Positions 54,708 to 62,595 of a DNA stretch of 64,000 bases are shown one piece after another. The position numbers and the translations under genes were made by a program. The DNA comes from SLSG01 sp964477035. GTDB lineage: Bacteria; Bacteroidota; Bacteroidia; Bacteroidales; UBA7960. Position 1 is the first letter of the stretch; the number at the start of each line of letters is the position of its first letter. The stretch spans positions 62,001-126,000 of the forward strand of contig CAYZCW010000001.1 in the NCBI GenBank assembly GCA_964477035.1. The letters run 5' to 3'. Below the pieces are notes generated by a model, which saw only the letters and a program-made list of their open reading frames with translations, ran no database searches and was not told where the DNA came from.

Positions 54708-55574
54708 TCAGACCACCATCTTTTCGATCGGCACGACCAGGATGCCTTGTGCACCGGCCCCTTTCAGCCGGTCGATGACTTCCCAGAAGTCGTTCTCGCT
54801 GATCACCGAATGCAGGGAAGACCATCCCGGCAGGGCCAGGGGCAGGATGGTGGGGCTCTTCATGCCGGGGATCAGGGACACGATGCGCTCTAGGTTTTCG
54901 TTGGGGGCATTCAGCAGGATGTACTTGTTGTTTTCTGCCTGCCGGACCGACTGGATGCGGAACAGCAACTTGCCGAGCAGGTCCTGTTTTCCGGGCGGCA
55001 GGTCCCGGCGCGCCACCAGCACGGCCTCGCTTTGCAGCACCTGCTCCACTTCTTTCAGCCCATTGCTGAGCAGGGTCCCTCCTGAACTGACGATCTCGAA
55101 AATGGCATCCGCCAGGCCCAGTCCCGGGGTAACCTCGACCGATCCGCTGATGGGGTGGATCTCCGCTTCCAGCCCGTTGTCCTCCAGGAACTGTTTCAGG
55201 ATGCCGGGATAGGAGGTGGCAATGCGTTTGCCGTTGAGGAAGGACCTCCCGGGATAATCCTTGTCCCTCGGGATGGCCACCGAAAGGCGGCAGGGGGAAA
55301 AGCCCAGGCGTTCCACCGTATCGACCGCGCAGTCCTGTTCCAGCACTTCGTTGTATCCCAGGATGCCGGCATCGGCCACCCCGTCTGCCACGTAGCGCGG
55401 AATGTCGTCGTCGCGCAGGAAGATCAGCTCCATGGGAAAGCCCCGGACAGCCGCCTTAAGGTGGTTGCTGCCGTTCTGTATGCGGATGCCGCATTTCCTT
55501 AAAAGGGCCAGGGACCCCTCGCTGAGGCGTCCGCTTTTTTGTATGGCAAGGGTTAACAGGGCGTCATTTTTCAT
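54708..55574 (-). CDS. hisG: ATP phosphoribosyltransferase, long (HisZ-independent) form
   Basis: First committed step of histidine synthesis, feedback-inhibited by histidine. 288 residues, the long form with a C-terminal ACT-like regulatory domain (about 215-288), so no HisZ is needed. Features: LTLAIQKSGRLSEGSLALL at the start, GILGYNEVLEQ, and RIATSYPGILKQFLEDNG; the PRPP loop is in EVTPGLGLADAIFEIVSSGGTL. It is the first structural gene of the operon, 45 nt after a terminator hairpin and behind a His-rich leader ORF. Confidence 0.97.
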   Translation of the reverse strand: MKNDALLTLAIQKSGRLSEGSLALLRKCGIRIQNGSNHLKAAVRGFPMELIFLRDDDIPRYVADGVADAGILGYNEVLEQDCAVDTVERLGFSPCRLSVAIPRDKDYPGRSFLNGKRIATSYPGILKQFLEDNGLEAEIHPISGSVEVTPGLGLADAIFEIVSSGGTLLSNGLKEVEQVLQSEAVLVARRDLPPGKQDLLGKLLFRIQSVRQAENNKYILLNAPNENLERIVSLIPGMKSPTILPLALPGWSSLHSVISENDFWEVIDRLKGAGAQGILVVPIEKMVV

Positions 55575-55618
55575 GTTGTTGTTTTTTTTAATGGTCGCGA
55601 GACCGGGTTTTGGTGCAT

Positions 55619-55653
55619 AAAAAAAGGGGATCCGCTCTTTCTGGCGAATCCCC
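55619..55653 (-). terminator. his attenuator terminator
   Basis: On the minus strand GGGGATTCGC, loop CAGAAAGA, GCGGATCCCC form a 10-bp stem with one G-U pair, followed by seven T. It lies between the His-rich leader and hisG. A competing pairing is possible: GGCGGA at 55708-55703 (leader codons 18-20, 20 nt after the last His codon) with TTCGCC at 55648-55643 in the terminator's 5' arm, 6 bp with one G-U. Confidence 0.88.
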
Positions 55654-55676
55654 CCTTCATTGGGTGTGTATGGTCT

Positions 55677-55760
55677 TTATTTGGTGTCCATACCCTGACC
55701 GGTCCGCCGCATCGGTTGCAGATAAAAATGATGGTGGTGGGTATGGATGCGTACGGTCAT
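55677..55760 (-). CDS. hisL: his operon leader peptide
   Basis: A 27-codon ORF starting MTVRIHTHHHHFYLQP: five His in six codons (codons 6-11, His-Thr-His-His-His-His), then 16 codons to a TAA at 55679-55677. It lies 102 nt before hisG and just upstream of a perfect terminator. This is the logic of the enterobacterial his leader (MTRVQFKHHHHHHH), although the sequence is otherwise different. A longer in-frame ATG at 55868 overlaps the aroC stop and is not preferred. A weak -7-like TACCTTTA lies at 55799-55792. Confidence 0.88.
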   Translation of the reverse strand: MTVRIHTHHHHFYLQPMRRTGQGMDTK

Positions 55761-55857
55761 GCCGGTCGGACTGATTTTTTGTTCCGGGGCGTAAAGGTAA
55801 GGTGTTTTCCTAATACCTGCCCCAGAAGACCCATTATTTTTTTCGTTTAACCACCCA

Positions 55858-56871
55858 TTAACCCGCAAACGCGTCCGATTGTTCAGTGTTGTTCCCTGAA
55901 TTTTTTGCCAGAAGCATCAGGTCGGTCAGGGCAATGGCCGTGATGGCCTCGATCACCACGGGCACCCTGAGGGCGATGCAGGCGTCGTGCCGTCCTTTGA
56001 CCTCCAGGGCTTCCATACGCCCGGAGGCCGGGCTGAACGACTCCTGCTTTTTGGAGATGCTGCTGGTGGGCTTGACGGCCACCCGGAACACCAGCTCATT
56101 CCCATTGGTCAGTCCGCCGGCAATGCCCCCGGCATTGTTTCCCCGGGTGGTCCCGGCCGCATCGGTGATGGGGTCGTTGTGCCGGCTGCCCCGCATGGCG
56201 GCCGCCCTGAAGCCGGAGCCGAACTCGATCCCTTTGATGGCGGGTACGGCAAAGGCCAGGTGGCTGATCAGGGATTCGACCGGGTCAAAAAAAGGTTCTC
56301 CCCAGCCCAGGGGCAGCCCGCTGGCACGGCATTCTACCAGCCCGCCCACCGAATCGCCTTCCTGCATCGCCTGTCCGACGGCCCGGGCGATGTCCGGGTC
56401 TCCTCCGGCGGCGATCAGCTCCGCCTGGATGCGGACCGGTCCCAGCAGGGTTTTCGCCAGGGCGCCGGCCGCGACCAGTCCCAGGGTGAGCCTGCCGGAG
56501 AAGTGGCCGCCCCCACGGAAGTCGTTATACCCCCGGAAGCGTTTGTGGGCCACAAAGTCCGCATGGCCCGGCCTGGGCGTCTTTTGCAATGCGTCATAGT
56601 CGGACGGGCGTGTGTTGGCATTGTCGAATACGATGGTGACGGGGCTTCCCGTGGTGTGGCCCCTGAAGCAGCCCGACAGGATGCGCGGCAGGTCGGACTC
56701 CTGTCTGGGGGTGGTGCCGGGCGCTCCCGGCATGCGGCGCTTCAGGTCCGGCAACATGTCGGCCTCGGAAAATGGAACGCCGGGGGGGCAGCCGTCTATG
56801 GTGACGCCGACGGCCGGACCGTGTGATTCTCCGAAAATATGGATGCGAAACAACCTTCCGAAAGTGTTCAT
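55858..56871 (-). CDS. aroC: Chorismate synthase
   Basis: Last step of the shikimate pathway: EPSP to chorismate, needing reduced FMN. 337 residues with the AroC signatures GESHGPAVGVTIDGCPPG (about 14-31), RPGHADFVAHKRFRGYNDFRGGGHFSGR and GGIAGGLTNGNELVFRVAVKPT. The length is slightly short at the C-terminus, with no catalytic motif missing. It is the sixth and last gene of the Phe/Tyr-shikimate operon, 11 bp after aroA, and is followed by the his leader region. Confidence 0.97.
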   Translation of the reverse strand: MNTFGRLFRIHIFGESHGPAVGVTIDGCPPGVPFSEADMLPDLKRRMPGAPGTTPRQESDLPRILSGCFRGHTTGSPVTIVFDNANTRPSDYDALQKTPRPGHADFVAHKRFRGYNDFRGGGHFSGRLTLGLVAAGALAKTLLGPVRIQAELIAAGGDPDIARAVGQAMQEGDSVGGLVECRASGLPLGWGEPFFDPVESLISHLAFAVPAIKGIEFGSGFRAAAMRGSRHNDPITDAAGTTRGNNAGGIAGGLTNGNELVFRVAVKPTSSISKKQESFSPASGRMEALEVKGRHDACIALRVPVVIEAITAIALTDLMLLAKNSGNNTEQSDAFAG

Positions 56872-56882
56872 CTCACTGGGGT

Positions 56883-58199
56883 TTACAGGGTTTTTCCATG
56901 CTGATGTCTGATGCTGATGCGTTGCAGGTCTTCAAAGAATCCGGGCCAGGACTTGTTGACCACCTCCGGCTGTTCGATGGTCACGCCTTTCCGGGAAGTC
57001 AGGGCGGCGACGGCCCCGGCCATGGCGATGCGGTGGTCTCCGTGGGAACGGATAAGTCCCCCCCGGATGGTTCCCCCTTCGACCAGGAGGCTGTCCCCGT
57101 CCTGCCAGATGTGCACGCCCATGCGGGTGAAGGCATCGATGAGGGTGGCAGCGCGGTCGCTTTCCTTCACGTGCAGCCGGCCGGCGCCCTGCAGCCTGCT
57201 CGTGCCCCGGCAACAGGCCGCCAGGGCCACCAGGGGCGGGAACAGGTCCGGGCAGTGGGTGGCATCCATGTCGAAGGCATCCAGTGAGGCCCTGGCGACC
57301 CGGAAGGAGGCACGCCCATCCTTTTCATCGCCCCTGTCCACGCGGGCGCCGCATGCGTGCAAGGCATCCAGTACGGCCCTGTCGGCCTGGGTGGAGATGG
57401 GGTCCAGGTTGGATACCTCTGCTTCCCCGGCCACGGCCCCTGCCACCAGCAGGAAAGCGGCCCCGCTCCAGTCGCCCTCCACCCTGTAGGTGGCCGGCCT
57501 GCCGGCCTGGCCGCTCCGGATATAAAAGCGGCTGTAATCCTCCTGCATCACCTCAAAGCCAAAGGCCCGCATCACCTGAATGGTGGTGTCGATATAGGGC
57601 CTGCTTGTAAGGCGGCTGACCCGCAGGTGCACGTCCGCCTGCGCCCTGGGCGATGCGATCAGGATGCCCGTCAGGACCTGGGACCCCTGTGACCCGTCGA
57701 TGGCGGCCTCCCCTCCCCGCAGGGGTCCGCGCACCTGCAGGGGCGGCCTGCCTTCCCTGCTGCGGCAGGCTGCCCCGAGGGCCTGCAGGGCCTTCTCCGC
57801 CATATCCATGGGTCTTTGCCGCAGGCTTCCTTCTGCCACCAATGTGATTTCCTGGTCGAAAGTGGCTGCCAGCAAGGTAAACAGGCGGATGCCCAGCCCG
57901 GACTCCCCGCAATTGAGCGGCTCCTGGGGGGCGGCCAGTCCCCCGTCAATGCTCAGCCCCTCCTGGTCGCCCGTGATGCGGGCTCCCAGGCTGCGGCAGA
58001 CCCGGATGGCGGCCAGCACATCATCGCAGGATCCCGGTGACAGGATGCGGGAGCGGCCCCGGCACATGGAAGCAAGGGCGATGGCCCGCTGGGCGACGCT
58101 TTTCGAGGCGGGCGCGGAAAGGCTGCCCGCCACTTCTGCCGGGGCGATGTGGATGCTGCCGGGTAACGGCATCCGGTGTCTGTCGTCCTGCCTTTTCAT
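56883..58199 (-). CDS. aroA: 3-phosphoshikimate 1-carboxyvinyltransferase (EPSP synthase)
   Basis: Joins PEP to shikimate 3-phosphate. The 438-residue protein has LSAPASKSVAQRAIALA (PEP/S3P-binding Lys-Ser) and the second-domain VKESDRAATLIDAF and RSHGDHRIAMAGAVAAL motifs. In place of the usual LxxGNAGT it reads LNCGESGLGIRLFTLLAA (near residue 95-112), a divergent form seen in some Bacteroidota AroA; glyphosate sensitivity cannot be inferred. ATG 58199 overlaps the aroB stop (ATGA); the longer start at 58409 lies inside aroB. Confidence 0.93.
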   Translation of the reverse strand: MKRQDDRHRMPLPGSIHIAPAEVAGSLSAPASKSVAQRAIALASMCRGRSRILSPGSCDDVLAAIRVCRSLGARITGDQEGLSIDGGLAAPQEPLNCGESGLGIRLFTLLAATFDQEITLVAEGSLRQRPMDMAEKALQALGAACRSREGRPPLQVRGPLRGGEAAIDGSQGSQVLTGILIASPRAQADVHLRVSRLTSRPYIDTTIQVMRAFGFEVMQEDYSRFYIRSGQAGRPATYRVEGDWSGAAFLLVAGAVAGEAEVSNLDPISTQADRAVLDALHACGARVDRGDEKDGRASFRVARASLDAFDMDATHCPDLFPPLVALAACCRGTSRLQGAGRLHVKESDRAATLIDAFTRMGVHIWQDGDSLLVEGGTIRGGLIRSHGDHRIAMAGAVAALTSRKGVTIEQPEVVNKSWPGFFEDLQRISIRHQHGKTL

Positions 58200-59302
58200 G
58201 GTGTGGGCTGTTGGGTGCCTGGATTCGCTTGTTCCCCGAAATGGCCGGGATCGCCGGCCAGAAGCCAGGGCCTGTCGCCGGATGCCATGGTGAAGTCGTG
58301 AAGTTCTCTTAAGGAAAGGGGCTCCACCACGACCTCCCCGATGCCTTTGTTCAGCACGAAGTGCATCCGGTCCCCTTCCCTTTTCTTGTCCCTGGTCAAT
58401 GCTTCCCACACGGTTTCCGGTGGGATTGCGGCCGCTGTGGGCAGGCCGACGGCTTTCAGCAGCCGCACCACCCTTTCATGTTCCTCCCGTCGCATCAGCC
58501 CCCTGGCAACGGACAAGCTGGCCGCATAGGACAGGCCCACGGCCACCGCAAACCCATGCGGCAGCCGGCCGGTTTTTTCCAGGGCATGCCCCCAGGTATG
58601 GCCCAGGTTGAGCTTGCGTCGTTCGCCGGCTTCGCGTTCATCCCGCTCCACGATGGCCGCTTTGATGTGCACCGACCGGGAGACCAGGTATTCCCAGTGC
58701 CCGCCACGAGGATCCAGGGCTGCCGTTCCGAGTTGTTCGAGCCGTTCGAAAAGGCCACAGTCTGCAATCAGTCCGTGTTTTATCACCTCTGCCATGCCGT
58801 TTTGGATTTCCTCCCGGGGCAGGGTCCGGAGCAGCCCGGTGTCGCACAGCACGAACCGTGGCTGGTTGAAGGTGCCGACAATGTTTTTGTAGCCGTCCAG
58901 GTTGACCCCGTTCTTGCCCCCGACGCTGGCGTCCACCTGGGCCAGGAGGGAGGTGGCCACGAAACCGAAGTCGATGCCCCGCATGAAGGTGGAGGCCACG
59001 AAGCCGGCCAGGTCACACACCACGCCGCCGCCTATGCCGGTGATGAAATGGCTGCGGTCGGCGCCCTGCTCCATCAGCCACCGGCAGATGGCGGCGGCCG
59101 TATCGAGCGACTTGCTTTGTTCGCCTGGTTCCACCACAAAGGCCGGCAGGCCGGCCCAATGGTGCCCGTGCAGCTCCTGCAGCCTGCGGTCGGTGATGAT
59201 CAGGCTTCTGCCTTCAGGGATCCAGGCGCTCAGGTTGCCAACCGGCTCCCCGATTGCCACCCGGCAAAGCCGGTGTTGTCCTTTCACGGGAATGGTTTCC
59301 AT
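58196..59302 (-). CDS. aroB: 3-dehydroquinate synthase
   Basis: Second shikimate-pathway step: cyclises DAHP using NAD and a divalent metal. 368 residues with PGEQSKSL, GIGGGVVCDLAGFVASTFMRG (NAD-binding), TSLLAQVDASVGGKNGVN and the metal ligands Glu in EVIKHGLI and His in NLGHTWGHALE. It lies 9 bp after the aroF/CM fusion and overlaps aroA by 4 bp. Confidence 0.97.
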   Translation of the reverse strand: METIPVKGQHRLCRVAIGEPVGNLSAWIPEGRSLIITDRRLQELHGHHWAGLPAFVVEPGEQSKSLDTAAAICRWLMEQGADRSHFITGIGGGVVCDLAGFVASTFMRGIDFGFVATSLLAQVDASVGGKNGVNLDGYKNIVGTFNQPRFVLCDTGLLRTLPREEIQNGMAEVIKHGLIADCGLFERLEQLGTAALDPRGGHWEYLVSRSVHIKAAIVERDEREAGERRKLNLGHTWGHALEKTGRLPHGFAVAVGLSYAASLSVARGLMRREEHERVVRLLKAVGLPTAAAIPPETVWEALTRDKKREGDRMHFVLNKGIGEVVVEPLSLRELHDFTMASGDRPWLLAGDPGHFGEQANPGTQQPTP

Positions 59303-59311
59303 AAGAGCTGT

Positions 59312-60436
59312 CTATTCCGCGGTTTCCAAAGGGTTTTCGCTTTTCAGTTCTTCGTTCATGATGCGGGTCTGCTGGTTGATGGATTCCTGGTGAACGGCCC
59401 GGAACAGGGTTTCAATGAACGCAGCCCCCAGTCCTTTGGCCTCCCCGATGGCCACGTTGCGGCGCACCACCTCCGCCCAGCGGCGCGACTGCAGCACCGT
59501 GACGTTGTTTTCTTTCTTGCAGTGGGCGATGGCCCTTGCCACCCTCATTCTCTTGTCCAGGATGTCCAGCAACTGTTCATCAAAGATATCAATCTTCTTT
59601 CTCAGTGCTTCGAGCCTGTCGAGGAACCGGGCATCGTCAGTTTCCGGCTGTCGCATCACGAGTTTGTCGAGCAGTTGCAGCAGGTCCTGCGGGGTCAGCT
59701 GCTGCTGGGCATCACTGAGGGCGGCCGCCGGGTCGATGTGCGACTCAATCATCAGTCCGTCGAAATTCAGATCCATCGCCTTCTGGGACACCTCCATCAG
59801 CATGTGCCGGTTCCCGCAGATGTGGCTGGGGTCACAGATGACCGGCAGGTTGGGAATGCGCTGTTTCAGGTCGGCCGGGATCAGCCAGTGCGGCACGTTG
59901 CGGTATCGTGTTTTTTCGTAGTTGGAGAAACCCCGGTGGATGGCCCCGATACGGATGATGCCGGCTTTCTGTATCCTTTCGATCGCCCCCACCCACAGCT
60001 CCAGGTCGGGGTTGACCGGGTTCTTGATCATCACCGTGACATCCGAACCCTGGAGTGCATCGGCGATTTCCTGGACCACAAACGGGTTGGCCGTGCTGCG
60101 GGCCCCGATCCACAGGTGGTCGATCCCGTACTTCAGGGCCTCGTACACATGGCGGGCATTGGCCACTTCGGTGGCCACCGGCAGCCCGGTTTCCTTTTTC
60201 ACAGTGGCCAGCCAGCGAAGTCCGGCCACGCCCCGTCCTTCGAAAGTGCCCGGGCGGGTGCGGGGTTTCCAGATGCCTGCCCGGAACACATCCACCTTTT
60301 TGGTGGCGGCCAGGGCCTGGGCCGTATGCATGACCTGCTCCTCGTTCTCGGCGCTGCAGGGACCGGCCACCACCAGGGGCCTGCGCTTCCATGCCTTCCA
60401 TTGATTGATGGGCTCTACGGAGATTTTGGGTTCCAT
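59312..60436 (-). CDS. Bifunctional DAHP synthase / chorismate mutase
   Basis: Entry step of the shikimate pathway fused to the branch point to prephenate. The N-terminal domain (about 1-265) is a type I-beta (KDO8P synthase-like) DAHP synthase: VVAGPCSAENEEQ, WKPRTRPGTFEGRG and PVICDPSHICGNR. The C-terminal AroQ-type chorismate mutase (about 280-360) starts LRKKIDIFDEQLLDILDKRM. The mutase usually provides allosteric control of the synthase in Bacteroidota (established for the family). It is 12 bp after tyrA. Confidence 0.95.
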   Translation of the reverse strand: MEPKISVEPINQWKAWKRRPLVVAGPCSAENEEQVMHTAQALAATKKVDVFRAGIWKPRTRPGTFEGRGVAGLRWLATVKKETGLPVATEVANARHVYEALKYGIDHLWIGARSTANPFVVQEIADALQGSDVTVMIKNPVNPDLELWVGAIERIQKAGIIRIGAIHRGFSNYEKTRYRNVPHWLIPADLKQRIPNLPVICDPSHICGNRHMLMEVSQKAMDLNFDGLMIESHIDPAAALSDAQQQLTPQDLLQLLDKLVMRQPETDDARFLDRLEALRKKIDIFDEQLLDILDKRMRVARAIAHCKKENNVTVLQSRRWAEVVRRNVAIGEAKGLGAAFIETLFRAVHQESINQQTRIMNEELKSENPLETAE

Positions 60437-60448
60437 GGGTCTGGGGGT

Positions 60449-61294
60449 TTATTTCAGAATCTTTTTGATCCGGTTGGCCTGCACGATGAGCTCGTAAAGG
60501 CCTTCCCGGTTATTTTCCATGATGTGCGACCGGAACTGCTGGAGTTTGTCGATGTAGGTGTCCAGCACTTCAAGCACGAAGCCCGCATTTTGTTCGAACA
60601 CCGGCACCCAGGTCTCGGCCGAGCTTTTGGCCAGCCTTACCGTGGAAGAAAAACCGCCTCCGGCCAGGCTCAGGAGGCGCTTCTGGCTTCTTTCCTTCTC
60701 CAGCACACAGAGGGAGAGGGCGAAGGAAGAGATGTGGGAGATGTGGGACACGTAGGCGGCGCTGACATCGTGTTCGTCGGCGTCCATGGTGATCACCGGC
60801 ATGTGAAGTACGTCAAACATCCTGTTCACTGCCTGCAGGGCCCATTCACCGCTTTGCTCCGGATCGCAGATGATGGCGCATTTATGATCAAACAATCCGC
60901 TGTGTGCCGCTTCCGGTCCGGAATGCTCGGTGCCTGCCATGGGGTGGGCCGCCACATAATGCCTGCGATGGGGGTGGTCTTTGACCAGCCTGCCCATGCC
61001 CGCCTTGGTGGACCCCATGTCCGTCACCACTTTCCTGCTTCCTCCCACCTGGTCCAGCAGGCCGGGCAGGAGGGCCTTGATGGAGTCAATGGGGGTGGAC
61101 AGGATGATGAGGTCGGCCTCCGCCACGGCCTCCCGCAGGGGGGCCACCCGATCAGCCAGTCCGCGCTCCAGCGCCCTGGCGGCATGTTCCGGCCTGGCCT
61201 CCACGCCCGTGACCAGGGTGGCAAAGCCCCTTTGCTTCAGGTCGACGGCCAGCGAGCCCCCGATCAATCCCAATCCGACGATACATAAATGCAT
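60449..61294 (-). CDS. tyrA: Prephenate dehydrogenase
   Basis: Oxidatively decarboxylates prephenate to 4-hydroxyphenylpyruvate for tyrosine. 281 residues: NAD-binding MHLCIVGLGLIGGSLAVDL; the core HPMAGTEHSGPEAAHSGLF and a C-terminal all-helical domain. No ACT domain is attached, so feedback control may rest on the operon leader and the DAHP synthase fusion. It is 12 bp after pheA. No aromatic aminotransferase gene accompanies it here, unlike many Bacteroides pheA loci. Confidence 0.95.
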   Translation of the reverse strand: MHLCIVGLGLIGGSLAVDLKQRGFATLVTGVEARPEHAARALERGLADRVAPLREAVAEADLIILSTPIDSIKALLPGLLDQVGGSRKVVTDMGSTKAGMGRLVKDHPHRRHYVAAHPMAGTEHSGPEAAHSGLFDHKCAIICDPEQSGEWALQAVNRMFDVLHMPVITMDADEHDVSAAYVSHISHISSFALSLCVLEKERSQKRLLSLAGGGFSSTVRLAKSSAETWVPVFEQNAGFVLEVLDTYIDKLQQFRSHIMENNREGLYELIVQANRIKKILK

Positions 61295-61306
61295 GTTGTC
61301 TTTTAT

Positions 61307-62221
61307 TTATCTGTGACAGGGCGCCGCCACCGCCTGGTTCGTTTCCGTTCCTTTTTTCTGCCTGCGGCTTCCGGACCGGTCCGCATGGTCTGGAAGCGTG
61401 TCCCCGGCAGGGTAGATGCCCATGACCCAGACCCTTTCCAGGCGTGATCCCAGCCTTTGCAGGACGCTCCGTGCCTGCGCCGCCCCTTCAAAAAGCATGT
61501 CCGCGTGAAAGATGTATTCCCAGCTGCGGCCCGCCAGGGGAAGAGACTGCAGCATGCTGAGGTTGGCTCCCTCTGCGGCCAGGGGGGCAAGTACCCGGGC
61601 CAGGCTGCCCGTGGCATGGGGCGCCACGAAGGCCACGCTGGCTTTCACGGGAACCCCTTCTTCCGGAGTGCTGTCGCGGGGGCCGATCACCAGGAAACGG
61701 GTGTAGTTTTCCTTGTTTGTTTCGATGGATGGGGCGATGACTTCCAGGCCGAAGATTTCGGCCGCCCGGGCGCTGCCGATGGCGCCTGCCGCCGCAAGCT
61801 TCCTCATGGAGATGTCCTGTGCGCTCCAGGCCGTGTCGGCAGATTCCACCAGGCGGATATGCGGCCAGGACCCGAAGAAATCTTCGCACTGCATGAGGGC
61901 CATGGGATGGGAGTGCACCTCCCGCAGGTCCTGCAGGCTTTGACCCGGCAGGGCCATGAGGTGCTGGGAAATCCGCATGTAGATTTCCCCGGTCACACGA
62001 AGGGGGGCTTCACGGATCAGGGACAGGTTGGGCAGCATGCCGCCGACCAGGGAGTTCTCCACGGCCAGAATGCCGGCTGCGGATTTCCCCTGGGCCACGC
62101 GCAGGGTCACCTCCCTGAAACTCATGCAGGGATCGATGCCGGCGCCTTGCCCGAAAAACCGGATCGCGGCTTCGTGGTGGAAGGAGCCCCGGATCCCCTG
62201 TATGGCAATTTGTGGTGTCAT
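61307..62221 (-). CDS. pheA: Prephenate dehydratase
   Basis: Makes phenylpyruvate from prephenate. 304 residues starting MTPQIAIQGIRGSFHHEAA; catalytic-domain landmarks are AVENSLVGGMLPNLSL and NKENYTRFLVIGP, which ends the PDT domain. An ACT domain follows (about 190-265, KASVAFVAPHATGSLARVL). A basic, low-complexity tail of about 30 residues (SGSRRQKKGTETN) is unusual. ATG 62221 lies 6 nt after the terminator T-tract; the longer frame to 62266 would translate through the hairpin and is rejected. Confidence 0.95.
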   Translation of the reverse strand: MTPQIAIQGIRGSFHHEAAIRFFGQGAGIDPCMSFREVTLRVAQGKSAAGILAVENSLVGGMLPNLSLIREAPLRVTGEIYMRISQHLMALPGQSLQDLREVHSHPMALMQCEDFFGSWPHIRLVESADTAWSAQDISMRKLAAAGAIGSARAAEIFGLEVIAPSIETNKENYTRFLVIGPRDSTPEEGVPVKASVAFVAPHATGSLARVLAPLAAEGANLSMLQSLPLAGRSWEYIFHADMLFEGAAQARSVLQRLGSRLERVWVMGIYPAGDTLPDHADRSGSRRQKKGTETNQAVAAPCHR

Positions 62222-62226
62222 AAAGC

Positions 62227-62258
62227 AAAAAAAAAGCCCCGCTTGTTGCGGGGCCCGG
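62227..62258 (-). terminator. phe/tyr attenuator terminator
   Basis: Minus strand GCCCCGC (62254-62248), loop AACAA, GCGGGGC (62242-62236), then nine T (62235-62227), ending 6 nt before the pheA ATG. Two candidate antiterminator pairings exist: GGGGCC at 62308-62303 with GGCCCC at 62255-62250, and TGTGCG at 62293-62288 with the CGCAACA of the arm/loop (6 bp, one bulge). Confidence 0.9.
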
Positions 62259-62275
62259 ATTTTCATTGGTTCTGT

Positions 62276-62356
62276 CTATTCTGAGAACGCACATGCCTTC
62301 CTGGCCCCTTTCAGGAGATAAAAATAAAAGAAGCTGGTATAGAAGGTGTGGTTCAT
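62276..62356 (-). CDS. pheL: Phe/Tyr leader peptide of the aromatic operon
   Basis: A 26-residue ORF beginning MNHTFYTSFFYFYLLK. Seven of codons 5-13 are Phe or Tyr (Phe-Tyr-Thr-Ser-Phe-Phe-Tyr-Phe-Tyr). The TAG at 62278-62276 is followed 18 nt later by the terminator stem. Mixed Phe and Tyr codons fit an operon that serves both products (pheA, tyrA) plus the shared shikimate genes. Known phe leaders in enteric bacteria follow the same logic. Confidence 0.9.
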   Translation of the reverse strand: MNHTFYTSFFYFYLLKGARKACAFSE

Positions 62357-62374
62357 GCTGGCTTGTTTGCTGTG

Positions 62375-62459
62375 CAATATTAGGAGAAATCCGAATAAAA
62401 ACCTAATTCAAAAATTTTTTTTTAAAAAATACCGGCAAATAAAAAAATGCGTAATATTG
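62375..62459. promoter_or_regulatory. Divergent phe and trp promoter region with mirrored TAATATTGCA
   Basis: TAATATTGCA occurs once on each strand: plus 62452-62461 facing trpL, and minus 62382-62373 facing pheL. Each differs from TAnnTTTG by one base and sits 9-18 bp before its leader ATG. Between them is an AT-rich tract. No good TTG box is seen at the usual distance for either. Confidence 0.5.
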
Positions 62460-62468
62460 CAGTGCAGA

Positions 62469-62561
62469 ATGAACAAAGACATGAACGTATATAAGCATAT
62501 CGTATGGCTCTGGTGGTGGCACGCAGCATTGATTGCCGCGGTTAAGCGCTATGGCCCATAA
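62469..62561 (+). CDS. trpL: trp operon leader peptide
   Basis: A 30-residue ORF starting MNKDMNVYKHIVWLWWWH, with four Trp in five codons (TGG CTC TGG TGG TGG, 62505-62519), then 12 ordinary codons and a TAA (62559-62561). Translation could instead start at the second ATG (62481), which leaves a more usual 5' UTR. It lies 34 nt before the terminator stem and 89 nt before trpE. Confidence 0.9.
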   Translation: MNKDMNVYKHIVWLWWWHAALIAAVKRYGP

Positions 62562-62595
62562 CAGGTATGTATTGATCATATCAGGATTTTACCCG

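Noticed and set aside
58361..61288. A 975-codon open frame on the plus strand antisense to aroB, the aroF fusion and tyrA
   Set aside because: It is the codon-register mirror of conserved genes with intact catalytic motifs. GC-rich third positions suppress stops on the opposite strand, and the translation (His/Gly/Pro-rich) matches no fold.
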